Shown piece after piece: positions 19,489 to 28,016 of a stretch of 64,000 bases of DNA. The notes under the pieces are model-generated. The model saw only the letters and a program-made list of their open reading frames with translations, did no database searches and was not told the DNA's origin. Each line of letters begins with the position of its first letter. Within the stretch, counting starts at the first letter, position 1. Both the position numbers and the translations under genes were made by a program. The stretch is from Burkholderia sp. 9120 (GTDB lineage: Bacteria; Pseudomonadota; Gammaproteobacteria; Burkholderiales; Burkholderiaceae), in the NCBI RefSeq assembly GCF_000745015.1, contig NZ_JQNA01000002.1:2108001-2172000 (forward strand). The letters run 5' to 3'.

Positions 19489-19878
19489 TCAAGCCGCAGG
19501 CTTCTTATAAGCCACGCAATCCACTTCAACCCGACAATCAATCACCATCGAAGAAACCACACAAGCCCGCGCCGGCGGATTATCCCCAAAATACTCGCGA
19601 AAAACCTTATTAAACGAAGCAAAATCCCGCGGATCATCCAGCCAAACGCCACAGCGGACCACATCCTCCGCCCCATACCCGGCTTCCTTCAAAATCGCGA
19701 ACACATTCTGAATCGCCTTGTGCGATTGCTCGACGATCCCGCCGTTGATCACTTCGCCATTCTCCATCGGAGTCTGTCCGGAAACGAACAACCAGCCATC
19801 CGCTTCAACCGCGCGAGCAAACGGCATATGTTGACCACCCGTTCCCTTCCCGCCTTCAACGCCATAACGCTTCATCAT
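19489..19878 (-). CDS. RidA family (enamine/imine deaminase-like) protein
   Basis: This 129-residue protein belongs to the RidA/YjgF/UK114 family: ADGWLFVSGQTPMENGEV, the helix QNVFAILKEAGYGAEDVVRCGVWL and ACVVSSMVIDCRVEVDCVAY are typical. The conserved Arg before the late Val-rich strand is replaced by a Pro-Ala-Arg-Ala context (PPARACVV), which retains an arginine. RidA hydrolyses reactive enamines or imines formed by PLP deaminases. Two consecutive ATGs (19878 and 19875) follow AAGGAG; the second has better spacing. The gene lies about 100 bases downstream of the D-aminoacylase on the same strand and near a PLP deaminase, which fits this role. Confidence 0.87.
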   Translation of the reverse strand: MMKRYGVEGGKGTGGQHMPFARAVEADGWLFVSGQTPMENGEVINGGIVEQSHKAIQNVFAILKEAGYGAEDVVRCGVWLDDPRDFASFNKVFREYFGDNPPARACVVSSMVIDCRVEVDCVAYKKPAA

Positions 19879-19976
19879 CACACTCCTTAAAAAGTCCGGC
19901 ACGCAGCGCAAACACGACCACCTGCCACATCAATCAGAAAATCAGAAAAACCAAAAAATCGGAAAAAACAAACCGC

Positions 19977-21458
19977 TCAAAACGCGCCCTGCGCATCGCC
20001 CTTCGACGCCGCGCCGCGCGCCACGAAATGACCCGCCCGTTCCCCCGTCACTTCGCCATCGCGATACGTCAGCACGCCATTCACCCAAACCGCGTCGATC
20101 CCGTCCGCCGCCTGCTGCGGCTTTTCAAACGTCGCCGCGTCGCGCACCTTCGCGGGATCGAACAACACCAGATCCGCGTGATAGCCGATATGCACCTCGC
20201 CCCGCTCCGCCAACCCAAACCGGCGCGCGGACAGACCCGTCATCTTGCGCACCGCCTCTTCAAGCGGCAGCAAACCGGCGTCGCGCGCGTAATGCCCGAG
20301 CACACGCGGAAACGCTCCCCACAAGCGCGGATGCGGCAGCGGATCGTTCGGCAATCCGTCCGAGCCGACCATCGTCGCGGGATGCGAGAGAATGCGCCGC
20401 ACGTCGTCCTCGGACATGTTGTGATACACCGCACCCGCCGGCTGCAAGCGCTTGCCCGCCTCCTGCTGCGTAACGCCCCACTCCGCCGCGATTTCCTTGA
20501 CGAGCTTGCCCGCCATCTCCGGATGCGGTTCCGACCACGTAATCGTGATGTCGATATCGCCCGTTACCTGCTTCACATCCAGCGTCGACGAGCTGCGGTT
20601 GTATGGATAACAATCGCAACCGATCGGCTGCAAACGCCGCGCGCCTTCGAGCGACTTCAGCACTTCCTCGCTGCGCCCCCAGTTCGACGGCCCCGCGCAC
20701 TTCAAATGCGAAATCACCACCGGCACATGCGCGTGACGACCCACCCGGTACGCTTCGTCCATCGCGTCGAGAATCGCGTCGAACTCGGTGCGCATGTGCG
20801 TCGTGTACAGCGCGCCGGCGGCGGCGAGCGGTTCGGCCAACGCCATCACCTCTTCGGTCGGCGCCGAAAACGCCGAGCCATATGCGAGCCCTGAACTCAG
20901 ACCCAGCGCGCCATTCGCCAACGCCTCTTCGAGCTGCGCGCGCATGCCGTCGATTTCCCCGGCCGTCGCCGCGCGATCGAGCCGGTCCATCTGATTGCTG
21001 CGCAACGCCGTGTGCCCGATCAACGCGCCGACATTCACCGCCGGGCGCGCCGCGTTCACAGCGTCGACGTAAGCGGCGAACGTCGGATACTGGAACGCGT
21101 CGCGCTCGCCGAGCAGATTCATCGGATCCGGCGGGTCGCCCTTCAACGCCACCGGCGACGCGCTGATCCCGCAATTGCCGACGATCACCGTCGTCACGCC
21201 CTGCGTGATCTTCGGCAGCATTTGCGGCGAGCGGATCACGTGCGTGTCGTCGTGCGTGTGAACGTCGATGAAACCCGGCGCCAGCGCGCGCCCGTTCGCC
21301 TCGACCACGTCTTCGGCCAGCCAGTTCGACAGATTGCCGATCGCGACGATGCGCCCGTCGCGAACCGCGACATCGCGCTCCACCGGCGGCGCGCCGGTGC
21401 CGTCATACAGTTGCGCGCCGACGATCAGCGTGTCCGCGGCTTCGGGATGCGAGTGCAT
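19977..21458 (-). CDS. N-acyl-D-amino-acid deacylase (D-aminoacylase)
   Basis: This 493-residue amidohydrolase has the family's metal motifs: LAPGFIDVHTHDDTHV, the cysteine ligand in VGNCGISASP, THMRTEFD and VVISHLKCAG, and the late GSDGLPNDPLPHPR with its essential Asp. It matches D-aminoacylases that hydrolyse N-acyl-D-amino acids to free D-amino acids. An AGGAG lies 8-9 bases before the ATG. The gene begins 3 bases after the stop of the RpiR regulator, so the two are one transcript, and ridA follows. Together with the divergent PLP deaminase they suggest a D-amino-acid catabolic locus. Confidence 0.92.
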   Translation of the reverse strand: MHSHPEAADTLIVGAQLYDGTGAPPVERDVAVRDGRIVAIGNLSNWLAEDVVEANGRALAPGFIDVHTHDDTHVIRSPQMLPKITQGVTTVIVGNCGISASPVALKGDPPDPMNLLGERDAFQYPTFAAYVDAVNAARPAVNVGALIGHTALRSNQMDRLDRAATAGEIDGMRAQLEEALANGALGLSSGLAYGSAFSAPTEEVMALAEPLAAAGALYTTHMRTEFDAILDAMDEAYRVGRHAHVPVVISHLKCAGPSNWGRSEEVLKSLEGARRLQPIGCDCYPYNRSSSTLDVKQVTGDIDITITWSEPHPEMAGKLVKEIAAEWGVTQQEAGKRLQPAGAVYHNMSEDDVRRILSHPATMVGSDGLPNDPLPHPRLWGAFPRVLGHYARDAGLLPLEEAVRKMTGLSARRFGLAERGEVHIGYHADLVLFDPAKVRDAATFEKPQQAADGIDAVWVNGVLTYRDGEVTGERAGHFVARGAASKGDAQGAF

Positions 21459-21461
21459 GGA

Positions 21462-22352
21462 TCAGTCTCCTAACGGTTGTCGATCGCCGCCGCCGCGATG
21501 CGCGTCGAGCGCGTGCTTCATGCGGCGCAGCAATTCGCGGCTCTCGTCGCCCTGACTGACGGCGAGTTCGGTAACGAGCACATCGAGCGCCATCATCATC
21601 GCGTAGCGCGACGACGACGGCTTGTAAATGAAATCGGTTTCAAAAGCGACGATCGGGATCACCCAGTCGGCGAGTCTGGCGAGCGGCGAGGCCGGCGCGG
21701 TCAACGCGATCACGCTCGCGCCGTAGCTGCGCGCGATTTTGCAGTTCTCGACCATCTCGGGCACACGCCCGGTAGTGGACAGCGCAATCACCACGCACTC
21801 GCGCGACACCGTGCTCGCGACCATGCGCTGCAACAAGCCGTCCTGATAGGTCGCAACGGGCCGGCCGAGCCGCACGAGACGAAAGCGCATTTCGTCGGCG
21901 AGCGCGGTCGAGCCGCCGCCCATGCCGAACACGTAGATCATCCGTGCGGCACGCAACGCGGCGGCAGCGTCGCTAAACGGCGCCTGCCGCAACAATTGAT
22001 GGTTATGCGCGAGCGCGTTCTGCAATTCGTCGAAGATGCGGGTGGCGATCGGCTCGGGCGCGTCGCTCGCGCCGCCAGGCTGCAGGAAGCGCTGTCCGAC
22101 GGCGGCCGCCTGCGCGAGCCGCAGTTTCAGTTCCCGCACGTCGCGGCAGCCCACTGCCTTGGCAAAGCGCGTGACGGTCGCGACGCTCACCTCGGCCTGC
22201 TGCGCAAGCGCACCGATGCTGGCGCGCGACGCGCCCGTCAGATCGTCGAGAATCAGCGCGGCGACCTTGCGCTCGGCCGAACGCAGTTCCGGCGCGCATT
22301 CGGCGATGCGCGCAACGATATCGAAGGTCAACGGCTCGGCGGTTGAGTTCAT
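21462..22352 (-). CDS. RpiR/MurR family transcriptional regulator
   Basis: This 296-residue protein has an N-terminal HTH_6 domain (about 1-80; ASIGALAQQAEVSVATVTRFAKAVGC) and a C-terminal SIS domain (about 125-260; ALRAARMIYVFGMGGGSTALADE and VVIALSTTGRVPEMVENCKIA). RpiR regulators sense phosphorylated sugars or related ligands through the SIS domain. Here the gene is cotranscribed with D-aminoacylase and faces the PLP deaminase gene across a 158-base gap containing a direct repeat, so it probably controls both directions. The effector cannot be read from the sequence. Confidence 0.92.
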   Translation of the reverse strand: MNSTAEPLTFDIVARIAECAPELRSAERKVAALILDDLTGASRASIGALAQQAEVSVATVTRFAKAVGCRDVRELKLRLAQAAAVGQRFLQPGGASDAPEPIATRIFDELQNALAHNHQLLRQAPFSDAAAALRAARMIYVFGMGGGSTALADEMRFRLVRLGRPVATYQDGLLQRMVASTVSRECVVIALSTTGRVPEMVENCKIARSYGASVIALTAPASPLARLADWVIPIVAFETDFIYKPSSSRYAMMMALDVLVTELAVSQGDESRELLRRMKHALDAHRGGGDRQPLGD

Positions 22353-22418
22353 TGCAGACTGTGGGATGACGCCCGAAGGCTGACAAAAAGCCTTCGTCGG
22401 ATTGTGAGGCGAACCGTG

Positions 22419-22461
22419 GTACTAAATAACATTTCTTCGATCATCGTACTTTCGGTAACAT
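22419..22461. promoter_or_regulatory. Direct repeat, candidate RpiR operator
   Basis: Two similar units, GTACTAAATAACAT (22419-22432) and GTACTTTCGGTAACAT (22446-22461), share GTACT and TAACAT and start 27 bases apart. They lie in the divergent gap between the rpiR-type gene and the PLP deaminase gene. Assigning them to the regulator is inference. Confidence 0.4.
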
Positions 22462-22510
22462 GCTAAAGTCAACTTTGATTCAATTTAACTGGACGATGGA
22501 GCAGGGAGAC

Positions 22511-23788
22511 ATGAAAGTTACAAACTATCAGGGCGCGACGATTGATCCTTATAGCAAGGGCTTGGGCATGGTTCCGGGCGCCAGCATCCAACTCACGGAC
22601 ACGGCACGCCTCGAGTGGAATCTGTTGAATGAAGACGTGAGCCTGCCGGCTGCCGTGCTGTATGCGGATCGCGTGGAACACAATCTGAAATGGATGCAGG
22701 CGTTCGTCGCGGAATATGGCGTCAAGCTCGCGCCGCACGGCAAGACCACCATGGCGCCGCAACTGTTTCGACGTCAGCTCGACACCGGCGCGTGGGGCAT
22801 CACGCTCGCCACCGCGCACCAGGTGCGCGCGGCGTATCACGGCGGCGTGTCGCGCATTCTGATGGCCAATCAACTGGTGGGCCGCCGCAACATGATGATG
22901 GTCGCGGAGTTGCTGAGCGATCCGGATTTCGAATTCTTCTGCCTCGTCGATTCGGTCGAAGGCGTCGAGCAGTTGGGCGAGTTCTTCACGTCGGTTCATA
23001 AGCAGTTGCAGGTGCTGCTCGAACTTGGCGTGCCGGGCGGCCGCACCGGCGTGCGCGACGAAGCGCAGCGCAACGCGGTGCTTGACGCGATCGCGCGTTA
23101 TCCGGACGTGCTGAAGCTCGCCGGCGTCGAGTTGTATGAGGGCGTGCTGAAGGAAGAACAGGAAGTGCGCGAGTTCCTGCAAAGCGCCGTGGCCGTTACG
23201 CGCACGCTGGTCGACGAAGGCCGCTTCGCGCGCACACCCGCGGTGTTGTCGGGCGCAGGATCAGCGTGGTACGACGTGGTCGCGGAAGAATTCGTGAAGG
23301 CGTCGGAAGACGGCAAGGTCGAGGTCGTGTTGCGTCCCGGCTGTTACCTCACGCATGACGTCGGCGTTTATCGCAAAGCGCAGACCGACATCTTCGCGCG
23401 TAATCCGGTCGCGAAGAAAATGGGCGAAGGCTTGCTGCCCGCGCTGCAATTGTGGGCGTATGTGCAGTCGATTCCCGAGCCGGATCGCGCCATCATCGGT
23501 CTCGGCAAGCGCGACTCCGCGTTCGACGCGGGCATGCCGGAACCGGCGCGCCACTACCGTCCGGGCAACGAAGCCCCGCGCGATGTCGCGGCGAGCGAAG
23601 GCTGGGAGATTTTCGGTTTGATGGATCAGCACGCGTATCTGCGGATTCCCGCCGGCGCCGATCTGAAAGTGGGCGACATGATCGCGTTCGACATTTCGCA
23701 TCCGTGCCTGACGTTCGACAAGTGGCGTCAGGTGCTGGTGGTCGATCCGGCGTATCGCGTGACTGAAGTGATCGAAACGTTCTTCTGA
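22511..23788 (+). CDS. Fold-type III PLP amino-acid deaminase (D-serine dehydratase-like)
   Basis: This 425-residue protein has the alanine-racemase N-terminal fold with the PLP lysine in KLAPHGKTTM (K78), and a C-terminal domain carrying HPCLTFDKW (H397, C399). That H-x-C pair coordinates the essential zinc in eukaryotic-type D-serine dehydratase. Members deaminate D-serine, D-threonine or D-threo-hydroxyaspartate. It is divergent from the RpiR–D-aminoacylase–RidA unit. I use the ATG of MKVTNYQGAT, though GGGAG lies only 2 bases before it; ATGs at 22496 and 22460 are alternatives. The family is firm; the substrate is not. Confidence 0.85.
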   Translation: MKVTNYQGATIDPYSKGLGMVPGASIQLTDTARLEWNLLNEDVSLPAAVLYADRVEHNLKWMQAFVAEYGVKLAPHGKTTMAPQLFRRQLDTGAWGITLATAHQVRAAYHGGVSRILMANQLVGRRNMMMVAELLSDPDFEFFCLVDSVEGVEQLGEFFTSVHKQLQVLLELGVPGGRTGVRDEAQRNAVLDAIARYPDVLKLAGVELYEGVLKEEQEVREFLQSAVAVTRTLVDEGRFARTPAVLSGAGSAWYDVVAEEFVKASEDGKVEVVLRPGCYLTHDVGVYRKAQTDIFARNPVAKKMGEGLLPALQLWAYVQSIPEPDRAIIGLGKRDSAFDAGMPEPARHYRPGNEAPRDVAASEGWEIFGLMDQHAYLRIPAGADLKVGDMIAFDISHPCLTFDKWRQVLVVDPAYRVTEVIETFF

Positions 23789-23800
23789 TTGTGTTCTGAA

Positions 23801-23833
23801 CGGCGCGCTTTGCGAGGCATGTGAAGCGCGCCG
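23801..23833. terminator. Hairpin between convergent deaminase and marR genes
   Basis: A perfect 10-bp stem (CGGCGCGCTT / AAGCGCGCCG) with a 13-base loop lies in the 53-base gap between two convergent genes. There is no T-run on either side, so termination there is likely but not certain. Confidence 0.5.
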
Positions 23834-23841
23834 ATGATGTC

Positions 23842-24354
23842 TTAACGCGACGCTGCGCTGTTCGCCGCTTCTGCTGATTGCGTAGCGCTCGCGTCAACGG
23901 CGTTAGCGGCGTTAGCGTTACCTGTTGCGACGACTTCCCCGATCCTCGCCTCGAGCATCTTCAACGCGCCAGACAGCGCGCCCAAAACGTCGTCCGGCAG
24001 CGCCGCCATCGTGTCGTGCACGAAGGCCTTGCGGCGCGGCAAACTGGCTTCCGTCGCCGCCTGCCCCGCTTCGGTCAGGCGCACGTTGGTCACGCGGTTG
24101 TCGCGCGTGTCCATGCTGCGCGCGATCCAGCCCAACGCTTCGAGCGTTTTCAACTGCCGCGTCAACGCGCCCGGATCCACCCGCAAGCGCTCCACCAGCC
24201 GCTTCTGCGACGATTCGCCGGCCTGGTCATGCAGCGCAAGCAGAATGCGCCAGCGCGGCAGCGGATGACCGACCTGCGCCTCGAACGCCGACATGAACGC
24301 CCGATAGGTGCGGCCGAATTGCTGCATGACGGCGACGTGATCCTGTTCTTCCAT
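23842..24354 (-). CDS. MarR family transcriptional regulator
   Basis: This 170-residue winged-helix regulator has the MarR pattern: dimerisation helix (VAVMQQFGRTYRAFMSAFEAQVG), recognition region SSQKRLVERLRVDPGALTRQLKTLEALGWI, and wing RSMDTRDNRVTNVRLTEAG with the conserved DxRxxxVxLT. An Ala-rich tail follows. It is encoded 30 bases after a DHA2-family drug efflux gene on the same strand. A palindrome, TTGAC-TC-GTCAA, lies upstream of that pump. The likely picture is an autoregulated efflux operon relieved by a small aromatic or lipophilic ligand; the ligand is unknown. Confidence 0.9.
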   Translation of the reverse strand: MEEQDHVAVMQQFGRTYRAFMSAFEAQVGHPLPRWRILLALHDQAGESSQKRLVERLRVDPGALTRQLKTLEALGWIARSMDTRDNRVTNVRLTEAGQAATEASLPRRKAFVHDTMAALPDDVLGALSGALKMLEARIGEVVATGNANAANAVDASATQSAEAANSAASR

Positions 24355-24384
24355 ATCTTCAGTAAACCGGTAAGTCTAAAAAAA

Positions 24385-25980
24385 TCAATCCGCGTGAATC
24401 ACCGGCTCCAGCTTGCGCTGAAGCTTGACCGGCGGCACACGGCGGCTTTGCCACACCGACACCACGGCGATGATCGCCGCCATCGCGAGCCCCAGATGAA
24501 TCGCGGCGACCAGCGCCTCACGCGCGCTTTCCAGCAGCATGGCGCCGTTGTGGCCCGCGTGCGTCAACTGGCTGAGCAAGGTGGTTTGCGCGTCGCGATT
24601 GATCAGAATCTGCGGATCGCCAAGATCGCTGAACCATTGCGACGCGTGATCGTTTTCCAGCGCGCTGCGCACGCCGCTCGCGTACATATGGCTGACCAGC
24701 GTGCCGGTGAGCGCCGTGCCAAGCATGCCGCCGATCATCCGCAGCGACTGCAGCAGCGCGGTGGCGATACCGAGGTGTTCGCGGCCGGCCGTCTGCTGCG
24801 CGAAGATCGTCAGGTTCGGCATCACGAAACCGAGACCCAGCCCGCCGATCACCATGAACGTCATCAGCAGCCATTGCGGCATGGCGCGCGTCGCGACGAC
24901 CACGCCGAGACAGGCAAGCGCGAGAAGCGCAAAGCCGATGTACAGCATCAGATTCGGATTGCGCACGCGCGACACGATGCGCCCGTTCGCGATACTGCCG
25001 ATCGTGATGAACACCACCAGCGGCGTGATGACGAGCCCCGCTTCTTTCGGCGACATGCCGAAACCGCCCTGGAACAGCAACGGCGCGTAGAACAGCAGCG
25101 AGAACATCGAGAAACCGCCCAGCACGGCAAGCGTGAAGAGCGCGGCCAGACTGCGGTTGCGGAACATGTCGACGGGCAGGATCGCTGTCGGGCAGCGCTT
25201 TTCCCACTGCCACAGCGCGTAGGCCGAGGCGACGCTCAACGCGAGCAGCGCCAGCGCGCTCAACGTGACGCCATGCTTCGGCAGTAACTCGACGAACAAT
25301 TGCAGCGAGCCAAGCGCCACCGCGATCAGCACGGCGCCGGGCCAATCGAGCCGCATCTTGCCTTTATGCTCGACGTGCCGGAGGTGCGGCAGAAAGCGCC
25401 AGACGAAAAACAGCGACAGCAGCCCGACGGGCAGATTCACGTAGAAGACCGAACGCCAGCCGTAGTACTGCGTGAGGAAGCCGCCGAGCGACGGCCCCAC
25501 CGCGTTAGCGATACCGAATGCCGAGCTCATCAGCACCTGCCAGCGCAAACGCACCACGGAATCGGGAAACAGATCGGGAATGCACGCGAAAGCGGTGCCG
25601 ACCAGCATGCCGCCGCCAATGCCCTGTAGCCCACGCGCGAGCACGAGGAACATCATGCTGTTGGCGGCACCACACAGTACGGAGGCGCCCGTGAACACCA
25701 CGATCGAGGCGATCACGAACGGCTTGCGTCCGTAATAATCGCCGAGACGGCCGAAGATCGGCACGGTAATCACCGAGGTCAGCAGATACGACGTGGCGAC
25801 CCACGCGTAGAGTTCGAACCCTTTGAGTTCCGAGACGATGGTGGGCAGCGCGGTGCCGACCACGGTCTGATCGAGCGCCACGAGCATCGTGACGAAGGAG
25901 ATGCCGAGCATCGCCAGAAGCGATTCACGGAACGGTAAAACTTGCCCACTCGAGTGGTGGGCCGCGGTATGGACAGCCAT
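24385..25980 (-). CDS. DHA2-family MFS drug efflux transporter
   Basis: This 531-residue membrane protein has about 14 predicted membrane spans. Motif A-like GRLGDYYGRKPFVIAS follows helix 2, the motif D1-like LDQTVVGTALPTI lies in helix 1, and motif C-like GIANAVGPSLGGFLT lies in helix 5. These define the DHA2 (14-TM) drug:proton antiporters, exporting toxic organic compounds across the inner membrane. No linked membrane-fusion or outer-membrane protein gene is present, so it probably works alone. A MarR gene follows 30 bases downstream, suggesting ligand-controlled expression. The substrate is unknown. Confidence 0.92.
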   Translation of the reverse strand: MAVHTAAHHSSGQVLPFRESLLAMLGISFVTMLVALDQTVVGTALPTIVSELKGFELYAWVATSYLLTSVITVPIFGRLGDYYGRKPFVIASIVVFTGASVLCGAANSMMFLVLARGLQGIGGGMLVGTAFACIPDLFPDSVVRLRWQVLMSSAFGIANAVGPSLGGFLTQYYGWRSVFYVNLPVGLLSLFFVWRFLPHLRHVEHKGKMRLDWPGAVLIAVALGSLQLFVELLPKHGVTLSALALLALSVASAYALWQWEKRCPTAILPVDMFRNRSLAALFTLAVLGGFSMFSLLFYAPLLFQGGFGMSPKEAGLVITPLVVFITIGSIANGRIVSRVRNPNLMLYIGFALLALACLGVVVATRAMPQWLLMTFMVIGGLGLGFVMPNLTIFAQQTAGREHLGIATALLQSLRMIGGMLGTALTGTLVSHMYASGVRSALENDHASQWFSDLGDPQILINRDAQTTLLSQLTHAGHNGAMLLESAREALVAAIHLGLAMAAIIAVVSVWQSRRVPPVKLQRKLEPVIHAD

Positions 25981-25994
25981 TTTTGATAGAGCAA

Positions 25995-26025
25995 CAGTTG
26001 ACTCGTCAAATGATTGGGAATCATA
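25995..26025 (-). promoter_or_regulatory. Candidate MarR operator and -10 box of the efflux operon
   Basis: The palindrome CAnTTGACnnGTCAAnTG (25995-26012) lies 15 bases before the efflux pump ATG. A TATGAT sequence on the minus strand (26020-26025) is just upstream, so the palindrome would cover the transcription start. This is the usual layout for MarR repression; binding is inferred. Confidence 0.55.
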
Positions 26026-26119
26026 CCACCAGCTCGTGCTCTAAATGGGACGTGTCGCCACGGTTTACCGTAGCGACAATCGACTGAAGAATGAATCCAA
26101 CATGACGCCAGGGAGGCAC

Positions 26120-26959
26120 ATGGAGCCGAGTTCGCTCGCAGCACAATCCTTATCGGATGAAGATCTGAACGCGCTGCGGCGCGCGAAACACGAGCTGGAG
26201 AGCCCCGCGCTGGCGATGAAACTGGCCAGCATCGTCGGCTCGCCGCTCGAAAAGCTGATGTCGCGCATGCCGGCCTTCGCCAACGAAAAGGTCACCGATG
26301 CAACGGAGCTGGCGTTGCGCAAATGCCTGTCGATCGCGTTGCGCACGCTCGGGCGGCGGGACGCGACGCCGCTGATCGTGCCCGACCGGCCGAGCAACCT
26401 GCTGCACAAGTTCGCCGTGGCGACCACCGGCGCGGCCGGCGGCGCGTTCGGGCTGTTCGCGCTGCCGGTCGAGTTGCCGGTCACGACCACGCTGATGTTC
26501 CGCTCGATCTGCGACATCGCGCGTAGCGAGGGCGAGGATCTAAGCTCGATCGACACGCAGTTGCAGTGCCTGACGGTGCTCGGCATGGGTGGCACGTCCA
26601 CCGCCGACGACGACGCCGACTTCGGCTACTTCATCATGCGCGGCGCGCTGGCGCAGGCGGTGTCGAAGGCGTCGTCGGAAATCGCCACCAAGGGATTCAC
26701 CGCGCACGGCTCGGCGGCCTTGCTGCGCCTGCTCAATACGATTGCCGCGCGCTTTTCGGTGCAGGTCAGCGAACAGATCGCCGCGAAATCGATTCCCGCG
26801 ATCGGCGCGGTGCTCGGCGCCATGGTCAATACGGTGTTCATCGACCATTTCCAGCAGGTCGCGCACGGGCACTTCACCGTGCGGCGGCTGGAGCGGCAGT
26901 ACGGTCAGGAAACCATCGAAGCCGCTTATCAAACCATCGACATCGCACTCGACGGCTGA
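26120..26959 (+). CDS. EcsC family protein
   Basis: This 279-residue protein matches the EcsC family: LMSRMPAFANEKVTDATELALRKCL, FAVATTGAAGGAFGLFALPVELPVTTTLMFRSICDIAR and LTVLGMGG are typical. Family members are of unclear function, historically linked to the Bacillus EcsAB transporter. A hydrophobic middle segment could associate with membrane. I start at the ATG of MEPSSLAAQS, preceded by GGGAGG; an upstream ATG (26102) is the alternative. Its 3' end overlaps the convergent esterase gene by about 31 bases. Confidence 0.82.
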   Translation: MEPSSLAAQSLSDEDLNALRRAKHELESPALAMKLASIVGSPLEKLMSRMPAFANEKVTDATELALRKCLSIALRTLGRRDATPLIVPDRPSNLLHKFAVATTGAAGGAFGLFALPVELPVTTTLMFRSICDIARSEGEDLSSIDTQLQCLTVLGMGGTSTADDDADFGYFIMRGALAQAVSKASSEIATKGFTAHGSAALLRLLNTIAARFSVQVSEQIAAKSIPAIGAVLGAMVNTVFIDHFQQVAHGHFTVRRLERQYGQETIEAAYQTIDIALDG

Positions 26960-27894
26960 TTCGCACCTGCGGCGCGACTCGTCACGCGCCGCACGAAAGC
27001 GGCCGAACGGTCGAGCGCACGATTGGCTTCGGGAATGAACGGCGCGAAGATCGGCCAGACGTGCGGCATCTTGTTCCACACCTCGAATTCACAGTCGACG
27101 CCCGCCGCGCGCGCGTTATCGGCTACGCGCTGCGAATCGTCGAGCAACACCTCGGTGCTGCCGGCCATCATGAAGAGAGGCGGCAAGCCGTGCAGGTCGG
27201 CATAGACCGGCGACGCATGCGGGTGGGTAGCGTGTGTCTCGCCGAGATAGAGTTGCGCGGCCGGCGCGATCGCCTGGCCGCTGAACATCGGGTCGAGGCC
27301 GTCGTTGCTGCGAATGCTGGCGCCGGTCGCGGCCAGATCGGTCCATGGCGAGAACAACAGGCCACCTGCCGGCATCGGATCGCCCGCGTCGCGTAACGCC
27401 ACCAGCGTGGCCAGCGCGAGGCCGCCGCCGGCTGAGTCGCCGGCAATCACGATCGACTCGGGCGCGATGCCATCCGCGAGCAATTGACGATAGGCCGCGG
27501 TGGCGTCGTCGAGTGCGGCGGGAAAGCGATGTTCGGGAGCGAGTCGATAGTCGAGCGAAAACACCGCCGCGTTGGCCCGCGTCGCGAGGCCGAATACGAT
27601 CGAGCGATGTGTTTTCGGTGAACAGAAGTAGTAGCCGCCGCCATGGCAGAAGAGCACGGTGGGGCTGATGTGGGCTGCGTGCGGCTCGCCGGCGGGCTCG
27701 AGCCATTCGCCGCGCAAGGGCGTGTCGTCCGCCCCGTACAACTCACGCAGATGCCAGCCGCGCGGCACGCGCGGCGACCAGGCCCGCTTCGCGGTCAGCG
27801 CACGCGCTTTTTCGACATTGATGCCCGGTTTGAGGGTTTCCGGACGAAACTGCCTGCGCAGGTACCAGGTTGCGAGTGCACTTTGCCAGCTCAT
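26929..27894 (-). CDS. Alpha/beta hydrolase, HSL (acetyl esterase) family
   Basis: This 321-residue protein has the hormone-sensitive-lipase signatures HGGGYYFCS (oxyanion hole) and GDSAGGGLA (nucleophile serine). The late PHVWPIFAPF gives the probable catalytic His, and the acid residue is in the preceding MAGSTEVLLDDS segment. Such enzymes hydrolyse short-chain esters. No signal peptide is visible, so it is probably cytoplasmic. I start at the ATG at 27894, about 10 bases after AAGGAG; the frame is open to 27927. The last 31 bases overlap the end of the EcsC gene, which is convergent. The substrate is unknown. Confidence 0.88.
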   Translation of the reverse strand: MSWQSALATWYLRRQFRPETLKPGINVEKARALTAKRAWSPRVPRGWHLRELYGADDTPLRGEWLEPAGEPHAAHISPTVLFCHGGGYYFCSPKTHRSIVFGLATRANAAVFSLDYRLAPEHRFPAALDDATAAYRQLLADGIAPESIVIAGDSAGGGLALATLVALRDAGDPMPAGGLLFSPWTDLAATGASIRSNDGLDPMFSGQAIAPAAQLYLGETHATHPHASPVYADLHGLPPLFMMAGSTEVLLDDSQRVADNARAAGVDCEFEVWNKMPHVWPIFAPFIPEANRALDRSAAFVRRVTSRAAGANQPSSAMSMV

Positions 27895-28016
27895 GGGGGA
27901 CACACTCCTTCTTTTGCGTCCCGCCATGGTACGTGCGTTCGATACGGCGCCGGTGGACGGGGCCTTCTAATCCCAAAAACGCGCGATCCATCCACCGGCC
28001 AAGCTTTCCGACTAAT

